Positions 1 through 5,374 of a stretch of 5,374 nt of DNA are shown here, piece after piece. Every line of letters starts with the position of its first letter. The first letter of the stretch is position 1. The DNA comes from Thermohalobaculum sp039187815 (GTDB taxonomy: Bacteria; Pseudomonadota; Alphaproteobacteria; Rhodobacterales; Rhodobacteraceae): positions 1 through 5,374 of the forward strand of contig JBCCZI010000188.1 in the NCBI GenBank assembly GCA_039187815.1, in the 5' to 3' direction. The position numbers were made by a program, and so were the translations under genes. The notes beneath the pieces are model-generated. The model was not told where the DNA came from and did not search any database. It saw nothing but the letters and a program-made list of their open reading frames with translations.

Positions 1-213
1 CCGGGCTTGGCCAATGGAGAGGACGGCCCATGAGATCGGTCCACACTATCAGTCTGTGGCATCCAGGCTGCGGGATCCGGTCTGCGATGCCCGGGCCGGG
101 GCTTCCGGGCTCACCCGCGCTCACACGAAATCAAGGGGTTGGCGGGGTGCGCCGCGCGGCATTCCGAGGTTTTTGCGCGCGCCCAAGTGCGTTAGCGTCG
201 GTCGGGAGCAATC

Positions 214-220
214 AGGAGGT
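214..220 (+). promoter_or_regulatory. Strong ribosome binding site that sets the start of the nucleotidase-like gene
   Basis: AGGAGGT lies six bases before the ATG at 227 and is a near-perfect anti-Shine-Dalgarno match. It decides the start. The reading frame is open back to an ATG at 14, but that longer version would bury the signal peptide 71 residues inside the protein. No convincing -35/-10 pair is visible in 1-213. A 6-bp inverted repeat (89-94 with 105-110) and a 10-bp GC palindrome (151-160) are present there, but both are unremarkable at this GC content. Confidence 0.85.
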
Positions 221-226
221 CCCCCC

Positions 227-250
227 ATGCGCCCCATGCGCCCCATGCGC
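227..250 (+). repeat. 9-bp tandem microrepeat containing three in-frame start codons
   Basis: ATGCGCCCC occurs twice and is followed by ATGCGC, giving in-frame ATGs at 227, 236 and 245 and an N-terminus of Met-Arg-Pro-Met-Arg-Pro-Met-Arg. The ATG at 227 is best spaced from the Shine-Dalgarno site (6 bases). The next two sit 15 and 24 bases away, so they are weaker candidates. The unit length is a multiple of three, so gain or loss of a unit would keep the frame and only change the length and positive charge of the signal-peptide n-region. Confidence 0.85.
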
Positions 251-1759
251 CAAGTCCTTGCGGCCGCGGCCGTCCTCGCCCTGCCCGCCGCCCTTGCTTT
301 GCCTGCCGTCTTCGCGGCCCCGGCCCTCGCGGGCGACCGGCTGACCATCGTCCACGTCAACGACCTCGACCGCATGGAGGGCGACGGCGAGGCCGGCGGT
401 GTCGCGCGGCTCGCGGCCGTGCTCAGCGATATCCGCGCCCGCGGCGGGCCGGTGCTGGCAACCAGCGCCGGAGACAGCATCTCGCCCTCGCTGCTCTCGA
501 GCTTCGACCAGGGGGCGCACATGATCGCGCTGCTGAACCGGGTCGGGCTCGACGCGATGGCGCTCGGCAACCACGAGTTCGACTTCGGCCCCGAGATCGC
601 CCGCGCGCGCATCGCCGAGGCCAGCTTCGCCGTGCTCTCCAACAACGCGCTCGAGCCGGACGGCACGCTGCTCGACGGCGTCACCGAGCACCTGATGCTC
701 GAGGTCGGCGCGCACACGGTCGGTGTCTTCGGGCTGACCACCGCGAGCACAGCGGTGAAATCCTCGCCCGGCGACATCCGCTTTGCCGACCCGGTCGAGG
801 TCGCCGCCACGACCGCGGCCGCGCTCCGCGAGGCCGGGGCGGATCTGGTGGTGGCGCTCGCCCACACCGACCGGCCCGAGGACATGGCCCTGATGGCCGC
901 GCGCGATGTGGACGTGCTGCTCTCCGGCGACGATCATGATCTTCTGATCCGCTATGACGGGCGCGTCGCCATGGTCGAGAGCGCGAGCCAGGCGAGCCAT
1001 GTGACCGTGCTGACGCTCGACATCGAGACCGTGGAGGGCCGCCGCGGCCCGGAGGTCGTCTGGCGCCCGGCCTTCGAGGTGATCGACACGGCCCATGTGA
1101 CCCCCGATCCGGAGATCGCCGCCGAGGTGGCCCGCTATGAGGCGCTCCTCTCGGCCGAGCTCGATGTGGAGATCGCCGCGACCCCGGTCGAGCTCGACAC
1201 CCGCCGCACCACCGTGCGCGCGGCCGAGAGCGCCTTTGGCAACCTGACCGCGGATGCGATGCGGCTGGCCACCGGGGCGGATGTGGCGATCACCAATGGC
1301 GGCGGGATCCGCGGCGACACGGTCTATGCGGCCGGCACCGTGATCACCCGCCGCGACGTGCTGACCGAGCTGCCCTTCGGCAACAAGACGGTGCTGCTCG
1401 AGGTCACCGGTGCGGATATCCGCGCGGCGCTAGAGCACGGGCTCTCCGGCATCGAGGACGGCGCCGGGCGCTTTCCCCATGTCTCGGGCCTGCGCTTTGG
1501 CTTCGATGCGGGCCAGCCGGCCGGTCAGCGGGTGACGGCGGTCACAGTCGCGGGGGCGCCGCTCGACGACGCGGCCGCCTACCGGCTGGCGACCAATGAC
1601 TTCATGGGGCGCGGCGGCGACGGCTATGCGATGTTCAGCGGCAAGCCGAGCGTGATCGAGGCGACCGCGGCCGAGCTGATGGCCGCCCAGGTGATCCGCG
1701 TGTTCGAAGCGGGTGCCGCCGCCCCGGTGCTCGACGGCCGGGCCTCCCCCGCCCAGTGA
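227..1759 (+). CDS. Exported 5'-nucleotidase / bifunctional metallophosphatase family protein (UshA-like) with altered metal ligands
   Basis: The product is 510 residues, close to the usual UshA-family size. Residues 1-35 form a signal peptide: an Arg-rich start, an Ala/Leu core, and a likely cut after Ala-Leu-Ala at 35, so it should act in the periplasm. The N-terminal calcineurin-like metallophosphatase domain (about 38-270) has Asp46, Asp83, the GNHEFD block at 114-119 with the Asn ligand and the His/Asp catalytic pair, and His213. The C-terminal nucleotide-binding domain (about 315-495) has Arg327 and Arg331, NGGGIR at 357-362, LPFGN at 382-386, and NDF...GGDGY at 457-467. These match the UshA phosphate- and base-contact residues. 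The oddity is that the usual D-x-H motif reads Asp-Leu-Asp (46-48) and the usual G-H-x-H reads Gly-Asp-Asp-His (234-237), so two metal-binding His positions are Asp. Family members hydrolyse nucleotides, UDP-sugars or cyclic nucleotides; the substrate here cannot be read from sequence, and activity may be changed. The family call is firm. Confidence 0.93.
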   Translation: MRPMRPMRQVLAAAAVLALPAALALPAVFAAPALAGDRLTIVHVNDLDRMEGDGEAGGVARLAAVLSDIRARGGPVLATSAGDSISPSLLSSFDQGAHMIALLNRVGLDAMALGNHEFDFGPEIARARIAEASFAVLSNNALEPDGTLLDGVTEHLMLEVGAHTVGVFGLTTASTAVKSSPGDIRFADPVEVAATTAAALREAGADLVVALAHTDRPEDMALMAARDVDVLLSGDDHDLLIRYDGRVAMVESASQASHVTVLTLDIETVEGRRGPEVVWRPAFEVIDTAHVTPDPEIAAEVARYEALLSAELDVEIAATPVELDTRRTTVRAAESAFGNLTADAMRLATGADVAITNGGGIRGDTVYAAGTVITRRDVLTELPFGNKTVLLEVTGADIRAALEHGLSGIEDGAGRFPHVSGLRFGFDAGQPAGQRVTAVTVAGAPLDDAAAYRLATNDFMGRGGDGYAMFSGKPSVIEATAAELMAAQVIRVFEAGAAAPVLDGRASPAQ

Positions 1760-1767
1760 TCCCTGAC

Positions 1768-1797
1768 CAGTGATGCCGAGTGATGCCGGGTGATCCG
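1768..1797 (+). repeat. Three 10-bp tandem repeats just after the nucleotidase stop codon
   Basis: CAGTGATGCC, GAGTGATGCC and GGGTGATCCG follow each other at exactly 10-bp spacing. A related CCAGTGATCC at 1753-1762 includes the gene's own TGA stop. The repeats and the bases between them put TGA codons in all three forward frames (1757, 1764, 1771, 1781, 1791), so translation cannot continue past this point in any frame. Confidence 0.7.
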
Positions 1798-1852
1798 GCC
1801 GGTTTCGCAAGCCGGGCGCCCACTCCGGCCGGAAGAGCGGGGCCCCCGAACG

Positions 1853-1893
1853 CCCTTGGTCCGAGGGAGAGGGGCGGGCCCAAGCGCCCCTCT
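1853..1893 (+). terminator. Back-to-back hairpins, possible terminator of the nucleotidase-like gene
   Basis: The first stem pairs 1853-1858 with 1862-1867 (six pairs, one G-U, 3-base loop). Directly abutting it, AGAGGGGCG (1868-1876) pairs perfectly with CGCCCCTCT (1885-1893) over nine pairs and an 8-base loop. The position, 93 bases after the stop, suits a transcript end. There is no T-run after the stem, so this is not a textbook intrinsic terminator. It could instead be a 3'-end stabilising structure upstream of Rho termination. Confidence 0.45.
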
Positions 1894-2075
1894 GCGATAA
1901 CCCTCCGGGGGCGAGACCGGGCGGGGGCCTGCGTCCGTCCGGGATCCGTCTGGGCGCGGCGGCGGGTAAGGCCTTTCTATCTGGCCAGCAGCGGGTAGTG
2001 TGGGGGAAAACACCCTTCGGTCCCGACGGACATCCCGCACACGCAGACATGTCGCCCGATGCAGCGACGCCATCC

Positions 2076-2083
2076 AGGGGAGA
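2076..2083 (+). promoter_or_regulatory. Ribosome binding site of the TAXI binding-protein gene
   Basis: AGGGGAGA ends five bases before the ATG at 2089. It chooses this start over the in-frame ATG at 2059, which would add ten hydrophilic residues (starting Met-Gln-Arg-Arg-His) in front of an otherwise standard signal peptide and has no comparable site upstream. Confidence 0.75.
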
Positions 2084-2088
2084 CCACG

Positions 2089-3111
2089 ATGCTCAGATCC
2101 GCCACCGCGCTGCTCTCGGCCGCCATCCTGGCAACCGGGGCCGCCGGCCTTGCCGCCGCTCCGGCCAAGGCCGAAGAGGCCAACTACATCCTCGCGACCG
2201 CCTCGACGGGCGGCACCTATTACCCGGTCGGCGTCGCCATCTCGACGCTGGTGAAGGTCAAGCTCGAGCCCAAGCAGAAGATCGCCATGTCGGCGATCAA
2301 CTCCGCGGGCTCGGGCGAGAACATCCGGCTCCTGCGCGAGGGCGAGGCGCAGTTCGCCATCCTGCAGGGCCTCTTCGGCTATTACGCGGCCACCGGCACC
2401 GGCGCGCTCGAGGCGGACGGCAAACAGGAGAACCTGCGCTCGATCACCACGCTCTGGCCGAATGTCGAGCACTTCATCGTCGCCGCGGACGCGGTCAAGA
2501 GCGGCACCGTCGACGACTTCGTCGCGCTGAAGGGCGAGTCCGCCGCGCTCGGCCGGCGCAATTCCGGCACCATGGGCTCGAACATCGCCATCCTCGGCGG
2601 CTTCGGCCTCGACGCGCAGGCCGATTTCAGCCTGGTCGAGGCCGGCTACGGCCCCTCGGCCGAGGCGCTGCAGAACGGACAGGTGCGGGCGATCTCCACG
2701 CCTGCGGGGGCCCCGGTCGGGGCGATCAGCCAGCTCATGGCCAGCGCGGGCGACGGGGTGCGCATCCTCGACTTCACCGACGAGCAGCTGGCCACGGCCG
2801 ATGGCGGGCGCGAGCTCTGGACCCGCTATGTGATCAAGGCCGGCACCTATCCGGGCCAGACCGCCGACATCAACACCATCGCGCAGCCGAACTTCCTGGC
2901 GGTGCGGGCGGACACCTCTGAAGAGAACGTCTACATGATCACCAAGACGATCTATGAGAACCTGCCCTTCCTGCAGGCGATCCATCCGGCGACCAAGGAG
3001 ATGGCGATCGAGGCGGCGATCACCGGCCTGCCATTGCCGCTGCATCCGGGGGCGGTGCGCTACTATGAGGAGGTCGGGTTGACGGTCCCCGACCGGCTGA
3101 AGGCCCAGTAA
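2089..3111 (+). CDS. TAXI-family TRAP transporter solute-binding protein
   Basis: The 340-residue product has the usual length for this family. Residues 1-28 are a signal peptide (Met-Leu-Arg start, Ala/Leu-rich core, likely cut after Ala-Lys-Ala at 28), so the mature protein is periplasmic. Typical TAXI features follow: the N-terminal STGGTYYPVGVAI block (39-51), SGENIRLL followed by GEAQFAILQG (75-94), the SGTMGSN ligand-loop region (159-165), a Gly/Tyr/Gly-Pro-Ser-Ala-Glu-Ala stretch near 186-193, and the C-terminal LHPGAVRYYEEVG (318-330). The family captures small, usually carboxylate-bearing solutes such as glutamate or related organic anions and hands them to a fused TRAP permease driven by an ion gradient. 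The ligand here cannot be deduced. The permease gene follows after 225 bases on the same strand, which supports an operon. Family assignment is firm; the substrate is unknown. Confidence 0.96.
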   Translation: MLRSATALLSAAILATGAAGLAAAPAKAEEANYILATASTGGTYYPVGVAISTLVKVKLEPKQKIAMSAINSAGSGENIRLLREGEAQFAILQGLFGYYAATGTGALEADGKQENLRSITTLWPNVEHFIVAADAVKSGTVDDFVALKGESAALGRRNSGTMGSNIAILGGFGLDAQADFSLVEAGYGPSAEALQNGQVRAISTPAGAPVGAISQLMASAGDGVRILDFTDEQLATADGGRELWTRYVIKAGTYPGQTADINTIAQPNFLAVRADTSEENVYMITKTIYENLPFLQAIHPATKEMAIEAAITGLPLPLHPGAVRYYEEVGLTVPDRLKAQ

Positions 3112-3115
3112 CGGA

Positions 3116-3175
3116 GCGTCTCAGCGGGTCTCGACGGGTTTCGGCGGGCCTCAGAGGGTCTCGGCAAGTCTCGGA
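3116..3175 (+). repeat. Six degenerate 10-bp tandem repeats (consensus GGGTCTCGGC)
   Basis: Starting four bases after the TAXI stop, six units keep an exact 10-bp phase: GCGTCTCAGC, GGGTCTCGAC, GGGTTTCGGC, GGGCCTCAGA, GGGTCTCGGC and AAGTCTCGGA. The central TCTC core is the most conserved part. The period is close to one helical turn, so each core faces the same side of the DNA. No coding frame here resembles a protein. Confidence 0.85.
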
Positions 3176-3200
3176 GGGGCGCCGCCGCCGCGCCCCGCCG

Positions 3201-3235
3201 TCTGCCACCGGGTCTGCCACCGGGTCTGCCGCCGG
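3201..3235 (+). repeat. Three 12-bp tandem repeats (TCTGCCACCGGG)
   Basis: Two identical units (3201-3212 and 3213-3224) are followed by a third, one base shorter and with A changed to G (TCTGCCGCCGG, 3225-3235). The third copy forms nearly all of the left arm of the strong hairpin at 3226-3255. The first two copies could pair with the same right arm with two mismatches. Confidence 0.85.
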
Positions 3236-3255
3236 TCCAGACCAACCGGCGGCAG
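3226..3255 (+). terminator. Strong inter-cistronic hairpin, possible attenuator or mRNA-stability element
   Basis: CTGCCGCCGGT (3226-3236) pairs perfectly over 11 bases with ACCGGCGGCAG (3245-3255) around an 8-base loop. It lies 114 bases after the TAXI stop and 81 bases before the permease ATG. No T-run follows, so full intrinsic termination is unlikely. In transport operons such stems often protect the upstream binding-protein message or partly end transcription, giving more binding protein than permease. That role is inferred here. Confidence 0.5.
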
Positions 3256-3272
3256 CGCGCCACAGCGCGCCG
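3253..3272 (+). repeat. Duplicated 10-mer CAGCGCGCC(A/G), also a GC hairpin
   Basis: CAGCGCGCCA (3253-3262) is immediately repeated as CAGCGCGCCG (3263-3272). The two GCGCGC cores (3255-3260 and 3265-3270) can also pair as a 6-bp stem with a 4-base loop. Its first bases overlap the right arm of the preceding hairpin, so the two stems compete for position 3255. Confidence 0.6.
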
Positions 3273-3321
3273 TAAAGGGCCGCTGAGACCCCAAAAGGAC
3301 TGCGGGCCGCAAGAGGCGCAA

Positions 3322-3329
3322 GAGGGAGG
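3322..3329 (+). promoter_or_regulatory. Ribosome binding site of the TRAP permease gene
   Basis: GAGGGAGG ends seven bases before the ATG at 3337 and matches the anti-Shine-Dalgarno sequence well. The permease is therefore initiated independently rather than by translational coupling to the TAXI gene 225 bases upstream. Confidence 0.8.
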
Positions 3330-3336
3330 CCTCGCC

Positions 3337-5374
3337 ATGACCGATCCTGCCACACCGCACATCGATCAGGACCCGGACGCCCCCCCGTCCGACGGGCGCA
3401 CCCTGCCCCAGGGCCTCGCCTTCGCCGTGTCGGCCATCGCGGTGGTCATCTCCCTTGTCCATCTGGTGCTCGCCTTTCAGCCGCTGCTCTCCGAGCTCGA
3501 GCGCAACACCTTCCACTTCGCCGGCTTCGCGCTGCTCTGCGCGATCGTCTTTCCGGCGGCCCGGGGCACCTGGGCGCGGTCGCACACCGCGCTGATGGTC
3601 GATATCGGCATCGGCGTGCTGGTGGCCGCGGCCGCGCTCTATCTCGCCCAGGCCGAGGACGGGATCTATGACCGCGGCACCCGGCTCGCCACCCTCGACT
3701 GGATCGCGATCACCGTCGTCGTGCTCGGCGCCATCGAGTTCACCCGCCGCACCACCGGCATCATCATCCCGATCCTGATCATCCTCTCGATCTCCTATGT
3801 GACGATCTGGGGGGCTTGGGTGAGCGGTGTCTTCTCGTTCGCCGGGCTGTCCTGGGAGACCACCTATTTCCGCTCGGTCTACGGCGACGAGGCGCTGTTC
3901 GGCACCATCGCCAACATCTCCTCGACCACGGTCTTCCTCTTCATCATCTTCGGGGCGTTCCTCGTGCGCTCGGGCGCGGGGGATTTCGTAGTGGACCTCG
4001 CCCGCTCGCTGGCCGGCAAGCTGATCGGCGGGCCGGGCATCGTCGCGGTGGTCGCCTCGGGGCTCACGGGCACGATCTCGGGCTCGGCCATCGCCAACAC
4101 CGCCTCGACCGGCGTCATCACCATCCCGCTCATGCAGCGGGCGGGGTTTCGCGGGCGCTTCGCGGCGGGGGTGGAGGCGGCCTCCTCGACCGGCGGACAG
4201 CTGATGCCGCCGATCATGGGGGCCGGCGCCTTCGTGATGGCCACCCTCACCCAGATCTCCTATGAGTACATCGTGCTGGTGGCGGCCCTGCCGGCACTCC
4301 TCTATTTCCTGTCGGTCGCCTTCTTCGTGCGCATCGAGGCCATGCGCCTCGGCATGAAGCCCATGGCCGACGAGGGGCGCACTCTCGGCCAGGCGGTGCG
4401 CGACGGCGGCGCGAGCTTCATCATCCCGATCACGCTCCTCATCGGCATGCTGGTGGCCGGCTATTCGCCCAACTATGCCGCCGGCTTCGGGATGATCGCG
4501 GTGGTGGCGTCGAGCTGGCTCACCAAGCGCCCGATGGGGATCAAGGCGGTGATCGAGGCGCTCGAGATGGGTGCCAAGAACATGATCACCTCGGCGGTGC
4601 TGCTCTGCTCCGTGGGCCTCGTGATCAACGTGATCGTCACCGCCGGCGTCGGCAACACCTTCAGCCTGATGATCGCCAACTGGTCTGCCGGCAACCTGCT
4701 GGTCGCCATCGTGCTGATCGGGCTCGCCTCCCTGGTGCTCGGCATGGGGCTGCCGGTGACGGCGGCCTATATCGTGCTCGCGACCCTGTCGGCGCCGGCG
4801 CTCGCCGGCATGATCATGGACACCGCCGTGATCGAGGCGATCGCCGCGGGCACCCTGCCCGAGACCGCCAAGGCGATGTTCATGCTGGCCGATCCGAGCG
4901 CGCTCGAGCGGCTGGCCGCCCCGATGCCGCATGGCGAGGCCTCGGCGCTGGTGGCAAGCCTGCCCTTCGAGATCTCGGCCCAGCTCCGGGACATGGTGGT
5001 GCCGGCGGCGCTGGCCTCAACCGCGCTCCTGTCAGCCCACATGATCGTCTTCTGGCTGAGCCAGGACAGCAATGTCACACCGCCGGTCTGCCTCGCCGCC
5101 TTCACCGCCGCGGCGATCGCCAAGTCGCCGCCGATGCTGACCGGGGTGCAAAGCTGGAAGCTCGCCAAGGGCCTCTACATCGTGCCGGTGCTTTTTGCCT
5201 ATACGCCCTTGCTGTCGGGCGACTGGGGGGCGGCGCTGCTGGTGTTCTTCTTCGCGGTCTTCGGGATCTACGCGCCCGCGGCGGGGATACAGGGCTGCAT
5301 GGAGCGCCCGCTCAACCTCGTGCTGCGCGCGGTCGCGGTCGCCGCCGGAGTGGCCTGTCTCTGGCCGTTCTCCC
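3337..5374 (+). CDS. Fused TRAP transporter permease (4TM/12TM, TAXI-associated type), 3' end missing
   Basis: The frame runs open from the ATG to the window edge: 679 codons, no stop. It is an inner-membrane protein. A hydrophilic Pro/Asp-rich tail (1-24) leads into several hydrophobic segments (about 27-48, 60-75, 86-104, 119-135, 139-160), consistent with the small DctQ-like part. The large DctM-like part follows, with the hallmark block SGLTGTISGSAIANTASTG (241-259), then AGVEAASSTGGQLMPPIMGAGAF (277-299), LGMGLPVTAAYIVLA (468-482), and the second half-site TPPVCLAAF...AKSPPM (581-600) followed by YIVPVLFAYTPLL (614-626). It would couple uptake of the TAXI-bound solute to an ion gradient (Na+ or H+, as known for TRAP systems). 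A stretch of about 70 mostly polar or amphipathic residues (about 492-562) separates LSAPAL from SAHMIVFW, where family members I know have only a short linker. The total length cannot be given. Confidence 0.95.
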   Translation, partial: MTDPATPHIDQDPDAPPSDGRTLPQGLAFAVSAIAVVISLVHLVLAFQPLLSELERNTFHFAGFALLCAIVFPAARGTWARSHTALMVDIGIGVLVAAAALYLAQAEDGIYDRGTRLATLDWIAITVVVLGAIEFTRRTTGIIIPILIILSISYVTIWGAWVSGVFSFAGLSWETTYFRSVYGDEALFGTIANISSTTVFLFIIFGAFLVRSGAGDFVVDLARSLAGKLIGGPGIVAVVASGLTGTISGSAIANTASTGVITIPLMQRAGFRGRFAAGVEAASSTGGQLMPPIMGAGAFVMATLTQISYEYIVLVAALPALLYFLSVAFFVRIEAMRLGMKPMADEGRTLGQAVRDGGASFIIPITLLIGMLVAGYSPNYAAGFGMIAVVASSWLTKRPMGIKAVIEALEMGAKNMITSAVLLCSVGLVINVIVTAGVGNTFSLMIANWSAGNLLVAIVLIGLASLVLGMGLPVTAAYIVLATLSAPALAGMIMDTAVIEAIAAGTLPETAKAMFMLADPSALERLAAPMPHGEASALVASLPFEISAQLRDMVVPAALASTALLSAHMIVFWLSQDSNVTPPVCLAAFTAAAIAKSPPMLTGVQSWKLAKGLYIVPVLFAYTPLLSGDWGAALLVFFFAVFGIYAPAAGIQGCMERPLNLVLRAVAVAAGVACLWPFS

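Larger units (their letters stand above)
1760..2088. other. Gene-free spacer between the nucleotidase-like gene and the TAXI gene
   Basis: I see no credible coding sequence in these 329 bases. In order it holds the 10-bp repeats (1768-1797), a small hairpin 1799-1805/1809-1815 with one G-U pair, two copies of the self-complementary octamer CCGGCCGG (1795-1802 and 1825-1832), back-to-back hairpins (1853-1893), a GC-rich stretch to about 1970, and a possibly structured leader (1998-2068) before the ribosome binding site of the TAXI gene. A promoter for the transporter genes is expected here, but no sigma-70-like -35/-10 pair stands out. Confidence 0.6.
3118..3289. repeat. 10-bp inverted repeat bracketing the spacer repeat cluster
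   Basis: GTCTCAGCGG at 3118-3127 is the exact reverse complement of CCGCTGAGAC at 3280-3289. The two arms enclose the 10-bp repeats, the 12-bp repeats and the central hairpin, so the RNA could close into one branched domain spanning nearly the whole spacer. The left arm is built from the first and second 10-bp repeat units. A chance 10-bp match is possible in such GC-rich DNA. Confidence 0.6.

Noticed and set aside
1..213. Promoter or tail of an upstream gene
   Set aside because: No convincing -35/-10 pair, no family-like reading frame, and only weak GC-rich inverted repeats are visible.
14..226. N-terminal extension of the nucleotidase-like protein to the ATG at 14
   Set aside because: It would put 71 non-family residues before a clear signal peptide, while a strong Shine-Dalgarno site sits just before the ATG at 227.
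2059..2088. Alternative start of the TAXI protein at 2059
   Set aside because: It lacks a good Shine-Dalgarno site and adds hydrophilic residues before the signal peptide; the ATG at 2089 is well spaced from AGGGGAGA.
1998..2921. 307-codon plus-strand frame overlapping the TAXI gene
   Set aside because: Arg/His/Gly-rich out-of-frame reading of a clear TAXI gene; no ribosome binding site or family resemblance.
1624..3045. 473-codon open frame on the minus strand opposite the TAXI gene and spacer
   Set aside because: Arg/Gly/Asp-rich composition without a recognisable domain, and it covers a well-supported gene and a non-coding spacer.
3116..3272. CRISPR array
   Set aside because: Units are only 10-12 bp, directly abutting with no unique spacers, and no cas gene is present.
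3151..4932. 593-codon open frame on the minus strand opposite the permease
   Set aside because: Its translation is a low-complexity mix of His, Arg, Asp, Gly and Gln, typical of the antisense of GC-rich coding DNA, and it runs through the intergenic tandem repeats.

Overview
The window looks like a high-GC alphaproteobacterial chromosome segment, most likely from Rhodobacterales or a close relative. This is inferred from the very strong G/C third-position bias, the AGGAGG-type ribosome binding sites and the protein families present. No marker gene fixes the taxon. All three supported genes are on the + strand.

Layout: (1) 1-226 is upstream sequence with no gene I can support; it ends in a strong Shine-Dalgarno site. 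(2) 227-1759 encodes an exported protein of the 5'-nucleotidase / bifunctional metallophosphatase (UshA-like) family. Two of its canonical metal-binding histidines read as aspartate. (3) 1760-2088 is a non-coding spacer with a 10-bp-period repeat, back-to-back hairpins that could be a terminator, and a possibly structured leader. (4) 2089-3111 encodes a TAXI-family TRAP transporter solute-binding protein with a signal peptide. (5) 3112-3336 is a 225-bp spacer packed with tandem repeats, a perfect 11-bp stem hairpin and an inverted repeat that brackets the cluster. (6) 3337 to the window end is the start of a fused (4TM/12TM) TRAP permease, cut off by the window edge after 679 codons.

The last two genes form a standard TAXI-TRAP pair. 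The periplasmic binding protein captures an unknown, probably organic-anion substrate and passes it to the ion-gradient-driven permease. The structured spacer between them could let the binding protein be made in excess over the membrane subunit. The nucleotidase-like protein would work in the same compartment, but hairpins and a 329-bp gap separate it from the transporter, so a shared pathway is only a possibility.

The core genes are recognisable families. The points most worth a second look are the substituted metal site of the phosphatase, the repeat-built inter-cistronic element at 3116-3289, the long loop in the permease and the slippage-prone triple start codon at 227.
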